From Campylobacter hepaticus (GTDB lineage: Bacteria; Campylobacterota; Campylobacteria; Campylobacterales; Campylobacteraceae), in the NCBI RefSeq assembly GCF_001687475.2, contig NZ_CP031611.1, positions 248,001 through 312,000 on the forward strand: 64,000 bases of DNA. Direction: 5' to 3'. Under the pieces are notes generated by a model, which ran no database searches, was not told the DNA's origin, and worked only from the letters and a program-made list of their open reading frames with translations. A program made the position numbers and the translations under genes. This document shows, in pieces, positions 40,097 through 50,611 of this stretch. Position 1 is the first letter of the stretch. Each line of letters opens with the position of its first letter.

Positions 40097-40735
40097 ATGC
40101 TTTTTAATATGGAATTTCAAATCCATTTAATGTTTTTTGCTGGGATTACTTTGCTTGCTGTGTTAAATCCTTTTGGAAATTTAACACAGTTTTTAGCTAT
40201 GAGTGATGGTTTATCTTTAAAACTTAGGAAAAAACTTTTTAGAACTATACTTTATACTGCTTTTGCAATAGTTTTAATATTTTTATTATCAGGACCTTTA
40301 TTTATGAATTATATTTTTAGGGTTTCATTGGATGATTTAAGAATTTCTGGTGGTTTAGTACTTATTATAATGGCTATTAAAAATTTACTTTTTTCAACTA
40401 AGATTGCTATGAAAGACTTTAGTAATTATCAAAATATGGATGAAGAAGAACTTCTAAGACAGAGTTTAATTCCTATGGCTTTTCCTATGCTTGTTGGCCC
40501 TGGAACTTTGGCTAGTGTTATAGTTATATCAGAAGATAAGGGAGTTGATATTGCACTTGGGGGTATTGTTATAGCTTTTATTTTTATGTTTATTCTTTTT
40601 CATTTTGCAGCAACCATAGAAAAAATAGTTGGAAAATTAATTTTGCATATTTTTTCTCGTATAGCTCAAGTTTTTATTGTTGCTATGGGAATTAAAATGG
40701 TTATTACAGGTTTAAAAGATATATTTAATTTGTAA
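40097..40735 (+). CDS. MarC-family integral membrane protein
   Basis: The 212-residue protein has six predicted membrane helices and the MarC signatures AGITLLAVLNPFGNLTQFLAM, DDLRISGGLVLIIMAI and PMAFPMLVGPGTLASVIV. The family function is unsettled despite the name. In C. jejuni, as I recall, a chemoreceptor gene follows marC; here the arsR-type cassette occupies that site. Confidence 0.85.
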   Translation: MLFNMEFQIHLMFFAGITLLAVLNPFGNLTQFLAMSDGLSLKLRKKLFRTILYTAFAIVLIFLLSGPLFMNYIFRVSLDDLRISGGLVLIIMAIKNLLFSTKIAMKDFSNYQNMDEEELLRQSLIPMAFPMLVGPGTLASVIVISEDKGVDIALGGIVIAFIFMFILFHFAATIEKIVGKLILHIFSRIAQVFIVAMGIKMVITGLKDIFNL

Positions 40736-40863
40736 ATATCTTACTAGGTGTTTTTATTTTTAATATATAACTTTTTAATTTATTGCTTATCAATTTATCT
40801 ACTATAAAACTTTAAAATCAAGAATATCAAATTACTTATATAAAAATTATTTGAAATAACATA

Positions 40864-40928
40864 TTGACAATTATCTATATAAAAGATTATAATATAAAAG
40901 ATTATAATATATAGATAAATATCTATAT
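40864..40928 (+). promoter_or_regulatory. Promoter and operator of the arsR-permease cassette
   Basis: TTGACA (40864-40869), an 18-base spacer and TATAAT (40888-40893) form an unusually complete promoter for this genome. A perfect 15-bp tandem repeat, ATAAAAGATTATAAT, spans 40879-40893 and 40894-40908 and gives a second TATAAT. Next comes the palindrome ATATAGAT-AAAT-ATCTATAT (40909-40928), directly before the AAAGGAG ribosome site. ATCTATATAAA occurs at 40873 and again at 40921. The palindrome is a good candidate site for the ArsR repressor encoded next. Confidence 0.75.
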
Positions 40929-40940
40929 AAAGGAGAAAAA

Positions 40941-41213
40941 ATGGATTTTGAGTCAATATCAATAATATTTAAAGCATTATCTGATGTAAATAGATTAAAA
41001 ATAGTTTCTTTATTAAGTGAAGGAGAAAAATGTGCTTGTGTTTTATTGGATAATTTTCAATTTAAGCAATCTACACTTTCTTATCATATGAAATTCCTTG
41101 CGGAGTCTAAAATTATTTATGCGCGTTCTGAGGGTAAATGGATGTATTATTCTTTAAATAAAGATAATTTAAATGTGATTATTGATACATTAAAATCTTT
41201 TAATAAGGAGTAA
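40941..41213 (+). CDS. ArsR/SmtB-family metal(loid)-responsive repressor
   Basis: The 90-residue winged-helix repressor has the family pattern FKALSDVNRLKIVSLLSEGEKC, the metal(loid)-binding CACVLL (CxCxxL in alpha-3) near residue 32, and recognition helix region QSTLSYHMKFLAESKIIYAR. Release from DNA on binding As(III), Sb(III) or a soft metal is known for this type; the inducer here is unknown. It is the first gene of a three-gene cassette with ideal SD and a palindromic operator upstream. Confidence 0.88.
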   Translation: MDFESISIIFKALSDVNRLKIVSLLSEGEKCACVLLDNFQFKQSTLSYHMKFLAESKIIYARSEGKWMYYSLNKDNLNVIIDTLKSFNKE

Positions 41214-41215
41214 AA

Positions 41216-42201
41216 ATGGAAAAATTGTATATTGTTTGGCAATTTATTGAGTCTCAAATTTTAGGAATGGAGTGGCTTAGTGTATTAATTACTAAATTAT
41301 TATATTTTTTTAATATAGATCAAGTTTTTATTTATGATTGTATAAAAATATTTATCTTATTAGCCGTTTTAATTTTTATCATTTCTTATCTTCAAAGTTA
41401 TTTTTCACCACAAAAAACCAAGCAAATACTTTCAAAATATAGCGGTTTAAAGGCAAGAATATTTTCAGCTTTATTAGGAACAATAACCCCTTTTTGTTCT
41501 TGTTCATCTATTCCAATTTTTATGGGATTTACAAGTGCAAGATTGCCAATAGGTGTAACTTTTGCATTTTTAATATCTTCTCCTATGGTAGATTTAGCAT
41601 CAATTATACTACTTAGTTCAATATTTAATTTTAAAATTGCAATTTTATATATTTTTTTGGTTTATTACTTGCAGTTATTGGTGGAAGTTTGATTGAATAT
41701 TTAAAAATGGATAGATATATTGAAGATTTTATAAAAAATATGCAATCAACTCAAATAGATATTATCGAGCAAAGTAAGATTGAAAAATTAGTTTATGCAA
41801 AAGAACAAGTAATTTTTACTATTAAAAGAGTGTATATTTATATTTTTATAGGGGTATTAATAGGAGCTTTAATTCATGGAGTGATTCCTCAAAGTTTTAT
41901 ACAAAGTATATTAGGTCAAGATAATCCTTTTGTTGTTGTTTTATCTACTTTATGCGGTATTCCTATTTATGCAGATATTTTTGGTACTCTTCCTATTGCT
42001 CAAAGTTTATTAGAAAAAGGTGTGGGTTTGGGAACTGTATTATCTTTTATGATGGCAGTAACTACTTTGAGTTTACCTTCTATTATTATGTTAAAGCGCG
42101 CACTTAAGCCTCAATTATTATCATTATTTGTTTTTATTTGTGTTATGGGAATAATTTTACTTGGTTATTTATTTAATTTTTTAGCACCATTTTTAAAATA
42201 A
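41216..42201 (+). pseudogene. COG0701 permease (ArsP-like), frameshifted
   Basis: Two frames together give a 328-residue eight-helix permease. The N-terminal part includes TPFCSCSSIPIFMGFTSARLP and ISSPMVDLAS, the C-terminal part LSTLCGIPIYADIFGTLPIAQ and MMAVTTLSLPSIIMLKRAL. These are the hallmark cysteine and membrane motifs of the permease family that includes ArsP, an organoarsenical exporter in Campylobacter. The break is at T7 (41652-41658); one more T restores GLLLAVIGGSLIEYL. It could be decay, a slippage-switchable site, or a sequencing error in a homopolymer. It starts two bases after arsR. Confidence 0.8.
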
Positions 42202-42215
42202 TAAGGAGAATTGCA

Positions 42216-42553
42216 ATGAAAATATTTAATTTATTTAAAAAACCTAGCCCATCTTCTTGTAAAGAAAAAGAAAATTCAAGCTGTAATTTAGAGATGCAAT
42301 ATAGTAAAATATTGTAAAAGTTTTGGGTTTAGGTTGTATTTCTTGTAAAACATTGTATGTTAAACTTCAAAAACTTATTGAAGAACTTAATTTAGATGTA
42401 AAATTAATTTATATTACAGATTTAAAACTTATTGCAAGCTATAATATTACGACTATGCCTATTTTAATTATCAATGAAAAAGTGATTTGTTATGGTAGAA
42501 TACCTAATGATGAGAAGCTTAAAGAATTTGTTTTAAATAATATTAAAAAATAA
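42216..42553 (+). pseudogene. Redox-active thioredoxin-like protein of the cassette, frameshifted
   Basis: ATG 42216 with AAGGAG upstream begins MKIFNLFKKPSPSSC, the usual start of the small redox-active disulfide proteins that accompany COG0701 permeases. It hits a stop at 42315. The rest (VKVLGLGCISCKTLYVKLQ, NITTMPILIINEKVICYG) continues in another frame with the CxxC near residue 42 and the cis-Pro. One extra A in the run at 42306-42309 would give a 112-residue protein. The downstream part could be translated only from TTG 42323, which would cut the first strand of the fold. Confidence 0.8.
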
Positions 42554-42574
42554 ATATATTTTTATATGACATTA

Positions 42575-42611
42575 TTTTTATCATTTTATTTTTAAAATAA
42601 AATGATAAAAA
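42575..42611. terminator. Bidirectional hairpin terminator
   Basis: An 18-bp perfect inverted repeat, 42575-42592 with 42594-42611 (core ATCATTTTA / TAAAATGAT), is flanked by T and A runs on both sides. It lies between the convergent thioredoxin-like gene and aat, so it can end transcription from both directions. Confidence 0.8.
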
Positions 42612-42646
42612 ATGTTTAACATAAGCAAATTAAAATAAATATGTTT

Positions 42647-43288
42647 TTATATTAAATTTTTAAAATTATTAAATCCGCTGTCTTGATTACATTTTTGTTT
42701 TAAAATATCTAAAAATTCTTTCCTAGGAATATTTTTTGCACCCATAAATTCTAAATGTTTATTATAAATTTGACAATCTATTATAAAATCATAAGGTTTT
42801 AGCAATTTACAAAGTTCAATCATGGCAATTTTAGATGCATTTTTTTTAAGACTTACCATGCTTTCCCCAAAAAAAACTTTGCCTAAAATTAAGCCGTAAA
42901 TTCCTCCTATGAGTTCATTATTTTCATAAAGTTCTAGACTATGTGCATAACCTTGATGAAAAAGTTTGTTGTAAATTTCAATAAATTCATTATCTATCCA
43001 GCTTTGATCACGTTGATTTTTGCAAAGAGTGATTAATTTTAAGAAGTTATCATCAAGGCGTATTTCATAAAAAGAGATAAATTTTTTTATATTTTTTTGA
43101 ATATGAATTTCTTCAGGTTTTAAAATACATCTTGGATCAGGACACCACCAAGTTGCAGGTTTGCTTGTCCATGGAAAAAGACCAAAGCTATAAGCTTTTA
43201 AAAGAAAATTAAGTTCTAAATTTGGACTTAAAAATACAGGTTTATCTTTAGGAGCATGAAGTAATTTAGAATATAAGTTCAAGTCCAT
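42647..43288 (-). CDS. aat: Leucyl/phenylalanyl-tRNA-protein transferase Aat
   Basis: Aat attaches Leu or Phe to N-terminal Arg/Lys of proteins, marking them for ClpAPS. The 213-residue protein has AYSFGLFPWTSKPATWWCPDPRC-type N-terminal block, YAHSLELYENNELIGGIYG and KVFFGESMVS. I chose the ATG at 43288 (MDLNLYSK) because it matches the C. jejuni N-terminus; the ATG at 43297 adds three residues. The gene overlaps the end of clpA by about 23 bases. Confidence 0.93.
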   Translation of the reverse strand: MDLNLYSKLLHAPKDKPVFLSPNLELNFLLKAYSFGLFPWTSKPATWWCPDPRCILKPEEIHIQKNIKKFISFYEIRLDDNFLKLITLCKNQRDQSWIDNEFIEIYNKLFHQGYAHSLELYENNELIGGIYGLILGKVFFGESMVSLKKNASKIAMIELCKLLKPYDFIIDCQIYNKHLEFMGAKNIPRKEFLDILKQKCNQDSGFNNFKNLI

Positions 43289-45392
43289 TTTTCCCAAGTT
43301 TGATTTTGGCTATACCACCTTTTTTTAATTTTCCAAAAAGTATTTCATCGCTAATTTTTTCTCCAATTTCTTCTGAAATAATACGTTTTAAAAGCCTGAC
43401 CCCAAATTCTTTATTATAGGCTTTTTTGGCAAGATATGTTTTTGTTTTTTCATCAGCAATTAGAGTGATATTTTTTAAATTTTTAGAAATTTCATTCAAT
43501 TCTTTTTCAATAATTTTTGATAAAATTGCATCATTTAAATTGTTAAAATGCAAGATTTTATCAATTCTATTAATTAATTCAGGGGCAAAAAAATCCTTAA
43601 TAGCACGCTTGCTTTTTTCTTCATTTTGGCTTAAAAATCCTAATTCATTGCTTTCTTTAAGACCTAAATTTGAAGTCATTATAATAATGGTATTTTTAAA
43701 ATCTACTTTTAATCCTGCATTATCTGTAAGTTGGGCATTATCAAAAATTTGTAAAAAGGTATTTGTTAAATCAGGGTGTGCTTTTTCTATTTCATCAAAT
43801 AGTACTAATGTGAAAGGATTTTTTCGTATAGCATTGCTTAAAAGTCCACCATCTTCATAACCTACATATCCAGCAGGAGATCCAATAAGTTTGCTTAAGG
43901 CATGTTTTTCTGCATACTCACTCATATCAAAACGTTCTAAATTTAATCCTAAATAATGAGCTAATGCTTTGCAAAGTTCTGTTTTTCCAACTCCACTTGA
44001 ACCAGTAAATAAAAATATTCCACGTGGAGTATTAGAATTTTTAAATCCTGCAAAACTTTGTTTTAATGTTAAAACAAGACTATCTATAATTTCATCTTGT
44101 CCAAAAATTTTTGTTTTTAAGTTGGTATTTAAATTGAATAAAGCCTTATTTTGATCAAATTCAAACATTTTATGATGATGTGTCATTTTTGTTAAAACAT
44201 TTTCTAAATCTTTTAAATTTGCATTTTTTTTAGCCTTTGTTTTTAAGGCAAAAGAGGCTCCAAGTTCGTCTATTAAGTCTATGGCACAATCAGGTAAAAA
44301 TTTATCGTTAAAGAATTTTTTACCCCAAATAACAGCATATTCAAGAATTTCATCACTTAATTTTATATGGTGAAAATTTTCGTATTTGCTTCTTAGACCT
44401 TTAAGAATTTCTAAACTTTCTTCTTGAGTAGGTTCATCAACATTGATTTTGGCAAAGCGACGACTTAGAGGTTTATTTTTATCAAAGGTGTTTTTGTATT
44501 CTATAAAGGTTGTTGCACCTATACATTTTAAACTTCCATTGCTTAAAGCTGGTTTTAAAAGATTTGAAAAATCTGTATGTGATTCACCTGTACTTCCAGC
44601 TCCTACTATAGTATGAATTTCATCTATAAATAAAATAGCATTAGGTATTTTTTGAAGTTCATTTAAAATTTCTTTAATTCTTTTTTCAAAGTCTCCACGG
44701 TATTTTGTTCCTGAAAGTATACTAGCCATATCAAGACTAAAAATTCTTGCATTTTGTAAATTTTTAGGTACTTTTTTTTCACTAATAGCTAGTGCTAATC
44801 CTTCTATGATAGCAGTTTTTCCAACACCTGCTTCTCCAACTAAAATAGGATTATTTTTCTTGCGACGAGAAAGAATTTGCAATATTCTTTCTAATTCAAA
44901 TTTTCTTCCTACTAAAGGATCGATTTTGCCATTTTGAGCTAATAATGTTAAATCGCTTGTGTAGGTATTTAAATTTTGTGTATCTTTATTATTTTTAAAT
45001 TCTTGAATTTTTTCAAGATTGATGTGATGTTTTTTTAAGAGATAACTTGAATAAGATCTTTGATCTTGTATGAGTTGCTCTATGAAATCTATAATTTTTA
45101 TTTCATCATTTTTATTTTTACATGATATTAAGATATCATTTAAAACAATAGATAATGTAGGTTCTATTTCTTGTTTTATTACTTGATTATTTTTTGAAAT
45201 ATAATTTTTTAATTCATTTTCTAAAAGATTTAAATCTCCATGTGAAAATTCCTCAAAAATGTCTTTAAAATCTATACTGAGTTTTAATAAAGCAAATAAT
45301 ACATGCTCGCAAGTAACAAATTCATGATGATTTATTAAACTTAAATTTTTAGCATTATCAAGATATTTTTGTAAATTTTCTTCATATTTCAT
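43266..45392 (-). CDS. clpA: ClpA ATPase subunit of ClpAP protease
   Basis: ClpA unfolds substrates for ClpP. The 708-residue protein has the N-terminal Clp repeat domain, a first AAA domain (LVGEAGVGKTAIIEGLA; NAILFIDEIHTIVGAG) and a second (FLFTGSSGVGKTELCKALA; TLVLFDEIEKAHPD), and ends with the C-terminal D2-small domain. It has no ClpB-type middle coiled coil. The start overlaps clpS by 4 bases, and aat overlaps its end, so all N-end-rule components are together. Confidence 0.94.
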   Translation of the reverse strand: MKYEENLQKYLDNAKNLSLINHHEFVTCEHVLFALLKLSIDFKDIFEEFSHGDLNLLENELKNYISKNNQVIKQEIEPTLSIVLNDILISCKNKNDEIKIIDFIEQLIQDQRSYSSYLLKKHHINLEKIQEFKNNKDTQNLNTYTSDLTLLAQNGKIDPLVGRKFELERILQILSRRKKNNPILVGEAGVGKTAIIEGLALAISEKKVPKNLQNARIFSLDMASILSGTKYRGDFEKRIKEILNELQKIPNAILFIDEIHTIVGAGSTGESHTDFSNLLKPALSNGSLKCIGATTFIEYKNTFDKNKPLSRRFAKINVDEPTQEESLEILKGLRSKYENFHHIKLSDEILEYAVIWGKKFFNDKFLPDCAIDLIDELGASFALKTKAKKNANLKDLENVLTKMTHHHKMFEFDQNKALFNLNTNLKTKIFGQDEIIDSLVLTLKQSFAGFKNSNTPRGIFLFTGSSGVGKTELCKALAHYLGLNLERFDMSEYAEKHALSKLIGSPAGYVGYEDGGLLSNAIRKNPFTLVLFDEIEKAHPDLTNTFLQIFDNAQLTDNAGLKVDFKNTIIIMTSNLGLKESNELGFLSQNEEKSKRAIKDFFAPELINRIDKILHFNNLNDAILSKIIEKELNEISKNLKNITLIADEKTKTYLAKKAYNKEFGVRLLKRIISEEIGEKISDEILFGKLKKGGIAKIKLGKNGLELIF

Positions 45393-45679
45393 TCTTCTTC
45401 TACCTTTACTTGTAAGGGAAAATTAGCAAGTTTAGCACTATCTATAACTTTTTTTTGTTTTGAAAGTGCTATTTCTTGAGTATAAATACCACAAATTCCA
45501 GACCCTTTATGATGAATTTCTAGCATAATTTTGCTAGCTTTTTCAAAATCTTGATGAAAAATATTCATTAATACTTCTATAACAAAATCCATAGTGGTTA
45601 CATCATCATTAAGAAGTATAACTTTATACATCTTAGGTTCATTAAGTTTTGTTTGATCTAAAATTTGAATTTTTGGCAT
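45389..45679 (-). CDS. clpS: ClpA adaptor ClpS
   Basis: ClpS delivers N-end-rule substrates to ClpA. The 96-residue protein has MYKVILLNDDVTTMDFVIEV (binding-pocket Asn-Asp-Asp), IFHQDFEKASKIMLEIHHKG and CGIYTQEIA, all diagnostic. It overlaps clpA by four bases and shares a base with the upstream thioredoxin-like gene. Confidence 0.95.
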   Translation of the reverse strand: MPKIQILDQTKLNEPKMYKVILLNDDVTTMDFVIEVLMNIFHQDFEKASKIMLEIHHKGSGICGIYTQEIALSKQKKVIDSAKLANFPLQVKVEEE

Positions 45680-46278
45680 TATTTTCCTTTATAAATCTTA
45701 TTTAAATCTTCTTGCATAAGTTCTGTAGGAATTTTACCAAGATAAAAATGGGTTGGGGTATAATTATTCCAATAATCGCTAAGTTCTTGGTAAATTCCAT
45801 TTTTTAATACAACTTTAAAAGGTAGTTGTTCCATATTTTGATAATCTATGTCTTTTAAAATTTGAGCAATAATGCGATCATTAGATTTATCATTGCTTAA
45901 AAAATAATAAGCTCCATAATCATTGGCAAATTTTTTAACTGTTTCATCACTAACATTTTCAAAATGAGTTAATCCAATGATAATAAATTTATTAGAATTG
46001 CTTTTCCAAAGTTTACTAAGATCTAAAGCTTCTTCTTTACAAGGTGTGCAAAAAGTTCCAAAAAAATCAAACATAAGAATTTTATTTTCTTCGCCTTCTA
46101 CTACAAAACCTTTTTGCGTTCTTATTAAAGTTTTGCTACCACCATTAATACTATTTAAAACTATTTTGTCACCTTTATGATATTCTTCAAACATAAAATC
46201 ATTTTGAATTTTTTCCTTAGAGCAAGCATTTAAAAAAAATGCTAAACCTATTAAAATTACACTTAATTGTTTTTTCAT
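45679..46278 (-). CDS. TlpA-like thiol-disulfide oxidoreductase lipoprotein
   Basis: The 199-residue protein has a lipoprotein signal (LSVILIGLAFFLNAC, lipobox LNAC) and a thioredoxin-fold domain with the active site TFCTPCKEEALDLSK. It would be membrane-anchored in the periplasm and reduce or isomerise disulfides, perhaps in cytochrome c maturation; the partner is unknown. ATG 46278 is preferred over TTG 46281. It lies between smpB and clpS in the minus-strand operon. Confidence 0.82.
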   Translation of the reverse strand: MKKQLSVILIGLAFFLNACSKEKIQNDFMFEEYHKGDKIVLNSINGGSKTLIRTQKGFVVEGEENKILMFDFFGTFCTPCKEEALDLSKLWKSNSNKFIIIGLTHFENVSDETVKKFANDYGAYYFLSNDKSNDRIIAQILKDIDYQNMEQLPFKVVLKNGIYQELSDYWNNYTPTHFYLGKIPTELMQEDLNKIYKGK

Positions 46279-46292
46279 CAAGATTATATCCT

Positions 46293-46745
46293 TTATTTAT
46301 AATTTTTCATTGCAGCTTTAGCTTCTAAATCAGCTTGTTTTTTCTTTAAACTTTCACGTTTATCATGTAAATTTTTTCCTTTGGCTAAAGCAAGGGTTGT
46401 TTTAACTTTATTTTTTGTATTAAAATAAAAATCTAAAGCCACGATAGTATATCCTTGGATGCTTACTTTACCTAATAATTTATCAATTTGTTTTTTATGC
46501 ATTAATAACTTTCTAGGCGCTTTTTCTTCATGTTTATAAAAATAATGACTTGTATTAAGCAAAGAAATATGGGCATTAAGTAGAAAAATTTCACCTTTTA
46601 TAATACGAACGAAAGAATCTTTAAGATTTGCCCTTCCAGCTCGTAAAGCTACCACTTCACTTCCTTTTAAAACAAGTCCAGCTTCAAAGCGCTCAATAAT
46701 ACTATAATCAAATAAAGCTTTTTTGTTTCTTACAATAATTTTCAT
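46293..46745 (-). CDS. smpB: tmRNA-binding protein SmpB
   Basis: SmpB escorts tmRNA to stalled ribosomes. The 150-residue protein has [58 protein letters not shown] and a C-terminal basic tail ([18 protein letters not shown]). It overlaps the ispE stop by four bases. Confidence 0.95.
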   Translation of the reverse strand: MKIIVRNKKALFDYSIIERFEAGLVLKGSEVVALRAGRANLKDSFVRIIKGEIFLLNAHISLLNTSHYFYKHEEKAPRKLLMHKKQIDKLLGKVSIQGYTIVALDFYFNTKNKVKTTLALAKGKNLHDKRESLKKKQADLEAKAAMKNYK

Positions 46746-47509
46746 TTGCTAACCTTAAAAACGGTACTTCCACTCCCGCTTAAAAAGAAATCTTGTTTTA
46801 AATAAGACTTCATTTTAGGGTATAAATTTACACAAGGAGTAAATAAGTCATTTAGTTTTTCATTTTTAAAATTATGTAATAATTCTTTTGTACTAAGTTT
46901 TTTATAAATTTTAGCTTCCTTATTATTTTTCTCAAAATCAAAATTTGTTTTATCAAATTCATCATAAACGGCTTTAGTATGACAGGATATTTTAGGAAAA
47001 ATCCAATTTAATTGAGGTATATCATCTTCAAATTCTTGTATGATTTCTCCACAAGAACTAACATTAGCTGCATTAAAACCACTCAGAAAAAAAGCAATAT
47101 CGCTTCCTAATTCCATGCTTAAATCAATAAGTTTTTGTGTATTTAATTTTAAATTAAGAGTTTCATTCATAAGCTTTAAAAAAGTAGCACAATCACTACT
47201 ACCACCTCCAAGTCCAGCACATATAGGAATATTTTTTGTAAGCTTTAAGCTTTTAGTACTAAATAATTCTTTTAATTCATTCTTATATGTTTTACAAAGC
47301 AGCAAATACGCTTTGTTAATAATATTATTTTCGCATTTAAAATCACTAATGATTTGGAATTCTTGTTTAGAATTTACTGGTTTGTCTACAAGTTCAAGTT
47401 CATCAAAAAGATCTTTTAAGAGTATAAAACGTGATTCTAAAAGATGATATTTTCTTAAGTCAAATCCAGTAAGTTTTAAAAAAATATTTGCTTTAGCATA
47501 AGCTTTCAT
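46742..47509 (-). CDS. ispE: 4-diphosphocytidyl-2-C-methyl-D-erythritol kinase IspE
   Basis: IspE phosphorylates CDP-methylerythritol in the MEP isoprenoid pathway. The 255-residue GHMP kinase has [13 protein letters not shown] and the ATP loop [19 protein letters not shown], then [13 protein letters not shown] and [11 protein letters not shown]. It overlaps csrA by four bases. Confidence 0.93.
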   Translation of the reverse strand: MKAYAKANIFLKLTGFDLRKYHLLESRFILLKDLFDELELVDKPVNSKQEFQIISDFKCENNIINKAYLLLCKTYKNELKELFSTKSLKLTKNIPICAGLGGGSSDCATFLKLMNETLNLKLNTQKLIDLSMELGSDIAFFLSGFNAANVSSCGEIIQEFEDDIPQLNWIFPKISCHTKAVYDEFDKTNFDFEKNNKEAKIYKKLSTKELLHNFKNEKLNDLFTPCVNLYPKMKSYLKQDFFLSGSGSTVFKVSK

Positions 47510-47733
47510 TTGATTAGTTTTTTACTCAAAACATCTAATTTTATATCATTTTGAATTACAGAATGTAGGTTTTCATCTTTAACTTGTTGTACAAGTTCTT
47601 TACGTAAAATCATAAGAGATTTTGGAGCTTGTATGCCTATTTTAGCATAACCTTTACCTGTTTGTATTAATTTTATTTCTATGCCTTCACCAATAATTAT
47701 ACTTTCATTTTCTTTTCTTGATAATATTAACAT
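47506..47733 (-). CDS. csrA: Carbon storage/post-transcriptional regulator CsrA
   Basis: CsrA binds GGA-containing RNA leaders and represses translation. The 75-residue protein begins [20 protein letters not shown] and has [19 protein letters not shown] with the RNA-binding basic ends, followed by a longer C-terminal helix than in E. coli, typical of Campylobacterota. It overlaps truB by 7 bases and ispE by 4. Confidence 0.95.
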   Translation of the reverse strand: MLILSRKENESIIIGEGIEIKLIQTGKGYAKIGIQAPKSLMILRKELVQQVKDENLHSVIQNDIKLDVLSKKLIK

Positions 47734-48545
47734 TTTTCAACCTTATTTAAAAGATATTTTACTGTATTTTCTTTAATATTGATTATACTAAAGTATTTTT
47801 TTGTTTGAATATAATAATCTCCTTCATCATGAAATTGTAAATCTTCAATGAAAATTTTAGTACCATTTTCAAGTTTATTTAAATCTTTGATAAAATTAGG
47901 TTTTAAATTAAGATATTTTAATATATTTAAACTTTTTTCATTTTCATAGATAAAATCACCTTCTTTAATCCGTTCTAAAGAGCTTAAAGTAGCATGAATA
48001 TTTAATTTTTTAGCAAAAAGTTCACAATAAGATCTTATATAAGCTCCTTCGCTAACAGTTATTTCTATATTTAAAAAAGGATGATTATAGCTTAGAATTT
48101 TGCAATTAAAAATTTCCATTTGACAAGATTTTAAATTAGCTTTTAAACCTTTTTTTGCTAATTTATAAGCCCGAATCCCATTTATTTTTTTAGCGCTAAA
48201 TTGCGGTGGTATGTAAGAAATTTTTCCTTGCATTTGATGAATAAGATGATTTAATTTTTCAAGATTAAATGCTTGTAAGATTTTAATTTCTTGAATATTT
48301 TGATCATCAAGACTTAAAGAATGTGTACCAAGCCATAAGGTAGCTTTGTAAGTTTTTGGAGTTTTTCTTAAAAAACGAAATAATTTTGTATATTGTCCAA
48401 AGGCCACGATTAAAACTCCTTTTGCAAAAGGATCTAAAGTGCCAGAATAACCTGCTTTTTTATTTTGATATTTTTTTTTAAGTTGATTTAAAAAAGCATT
48501 AGAGCTTAAAGTTCTAGGTTTAAAGGCTACAAAAATTTTATTCAT
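47727..48545 (-). CDS. truB: tRNA pseudouridine-55 synthase TruB
   Basis: TruB makes pseudouridine 55 in tRNA. The 272-residue protein has [20 protein letters not shown], the catalytic Asp in [42 protein letters not shown] and [11 protein letters not shown]. It overlaps the uvrD-like gene by four bases. Confidence 0.93.
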   Translation of the reverse strand: MNKIFVAFKPRTLSSNAFLNQLKKKYQNKKAGYSGTLDPFAKGVLIVAFGQYTKLFRFLRKTPKTYKATLWLGTHSLSLDDQNIQEIKILQAFNLEKLNHLIHQMQGKISYIPPQFSAKKINGIRAYKLAKKGLKANLKSCQMEIFNCKILSYNHPFLNIEITVSEGAYIRSYCELFAKKLNIHATLSSLERIKEGDFIYENEKSLNILKYLNLKPNFIKDLNKLENGTKIFIEDLQFHDEGDYYIQTKKYFSIINIKENTVKYLLNKVEKC

Positions 48546-50611
48546 ATAACTTTTTCTACAAAACTTGCTATAATCATACGCATTATGCCTCCAAAATTAA
48601 TATTAAGTTTTGTTTCTTTATCGTTTTGATTGATTTGAACAATTCTACCAATACCAAAAATTTTATGTTTTACTAAATCTCCTTTATGAAAAGAAGTTTT
48701 ATTCTTGTGCGATGAATCAGTGTTATTTAATAGACTTTCTTGTAGAAAACGACTAGGACTGATATTTGTTCTTAAACCATTATGAAAACGGGAATTTGCA
48801 AGACTTAGGGTTAGAGATTTTTTAGCACGAGTAATAGCAACATAGGCAAGACGACGTTCTTCTTCAAGATTTGCTTCGTGATTTAAAGGAAAAAAACCCT
48901 CATCAAAACCTATTATAAAAACATGGTCAAATTCTAAGCCTTTGCTAGCATGAATACTCATTAAACAAACACATTCTTCATCCAAGCCATCTTGATCACT
49001 TAATAAAGAAATTTCGCTTAGTAATTCTTCTAAAGTGGCATCAGGTTTTTCTTTAAGTTTATCCTTTAAGTTAGCATAAAATTCATCAAGATTGCGAACT
49101 CTTTCATCTGCTTCATCTTGTTTTGAAAAATAATCTTTAATTTTAAATAATTTTTCTATATTATCAAAAAGATCTTTTAAATTATCAAAACTCCTTAATA
49201 TATGGATATTTTGTATAAAGATATTTGCTTCATTTTGAGCTTTTTTACTAGATAAAATTCCTATACCATTGTCATTTTCGCATAGGGCATCAAAAAGTGA
49301 AATTTGATGTTTTTGTGCATATTCTTCTAGTTTTATTAAGGCTTTTGAACCTATAGATCTTTTAGGGCGATTAATGATACGTTTAAATGCTAGATCATCA
49401 TTAGGATTAAAAACAAGTCTTAGATAACAAATAAGATCTTTGATTTCTAATCTTTCATAAAAGCGCATCCCACTAAGTAATTTATAAGCAATTTTTTCTT
49501 TCATGAAAGTTTCTTCTATAGCTCTTGATAGAGCATTTACACGAAATAAAATAGCAATTTCTCTAGCTTCAATTCCAGAATTTAATAAATTTTTTACTTT
49601 TTGTGCTATACATAAGCTTTCAGTTTTTTCATTTTCATTTTTTAAAACTTTAACGCTTTCACCTGTTTGTTTGGTACAAATTAAATTTTTTCCTAATCTT
49701 TGTTTGTTATGAGCTATAAGGTTATTAGCAGCTTGTAAAATAGTTCCTACAGATCGGTAATTTTGTTCTAATTTTACAAGTTTAACATTGCTAAATTCAT
49801 TTTTAAAATTTAAAATATTTTCAATTTTAGCCCCACGCCAACTATAAATACTTTGATCATCATCACCTACAACAGTAATATTTTCATGGGCATAGGAGAG
49901 ATTTTTTAGAATTTTATATTGTAGGGTATTTGTATCTTGATATTCATCAACTGTAATATAGCGGTAAAGTAAGCTTTGTTCTTTAGCAAAATTCTTGTCG
50001 TTTTCTAAAATAATATTGCTCAATAATAAAAGATCATCAAAATCTACAAAATTATATTTTAATAAGTATTCTTCATAAGCATGATAATAATTAGCAATTT
50101 TATTCATAATTTGATATTTTTCAAAACTATGTTCTTTTAATAAATTTAAATCTTGAAATATATCTTTGGATCTTTTGCTTTCATTTTTAAAATAAGATAT
50201 ATATTTAATAATATCATAAACATTATCTTGATTTTTATCAAAAATTAAATCTTTAATGATTTTTTTAGTATCATCAGTATCTATAACAACAAAATTATTT
50301 TTTCGTTGTAATCTTTCAAAATGAAGTTTTAAAAATAAAAGTCCAAATTTATGAAAAGTGCAAAGTAAAGGGTTTTCGTTTCCTTTTAGAAAACTTAGTG
50401 CTCTATTTCGCATAATATTTGCTGCTTTATTTGTAAAAGTTAGAGTAAGAGTGTTATAAGAGGGTATGCCTACTTCACCAATTAAATAAGCAAGACGTGT
50501 TGTAATGGTTTTTGTTTTTCCGCTACCTGCGCCTGCTAAGATAAGCATAGCTCCATCAATATGCGTTACAGCTTCTTTTTGATTTTTATTTAAGTCTTTG
50601 AACAAATTCAT
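48542..50611 (-). CDS. uvrD: UvrD/Rep-family DNA helicase
   Basis: This superfamily 1A 3'-5' helicase acts in repair or replication restart. The 689-residue protein has Walker [23 protein letters not shown], motif Ia [12 protein letters not shown], motif [10 protein letters not shown], motif [18 protein letters not shown], motif [18 protein letters not shown], and motifs V-VI ([29 protein letters not shown]). Whether it should be called UvrD or Rep cannot be decided from motifs alone. It overlaps both neighbours. Confidence 0.9.
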   Translation of the reverse strand: MNLFKDLNKNQKEAVTHIDGAMLILAGAGSGKTKTITTRLAYLIGEVGIPSYNTLTLTFTNKAANIMRNRALSFLKGNENPLLCTFHKFGLLFLKLHFERLQRKNNFVVIDTDDTKKIIKDLIFDKNQDNVYDIIKYISYFKNESKRSKDIFQDLNLLKEHSFEKYQIMNKIANYYHAYEEYLLKYNFVDFDDLLLLSNIILENDKNFAKEQSLLYRYITVDEYQDTNTLQYKILKNLSYAHENITVVGDDDQSIYSWRGAKIENILNFKNEFSNVKLVKLEQNYRSVGTILQAANNLIAHNKQRLGKNLICTKQTGESVKVLKNENEKTESLCIAQKVKNLLNSGIEAREIAILFRVNALSRAIEETFMKEKIAYKLLSGMRFYERLEIKDLICYLRLVFNPNDDLAFKRIINRPKRSIGSKALIKLEEYAQKHQISLFDALCENDNGIGILSSKKAQNEANIFIQNIHILRSFDNLKDLFDNIEKLFKIKDYFSKQDEADERVRNLDEFYANLKDKLKEKPDATLEELLSEISLLSDQDGLDEECVCLMSIHASKGLEFDHVFIIGFDEGFFPLNHEANLEEERRLAYVAITRAKKSLTLSLANSRFHNGLRTNISPSRFLQESLLNNTDSSHKNKTSFHKGDLVKHKIFGIGRIVQINQNDKETKLNINFGGIMRMIIASFVEKVI

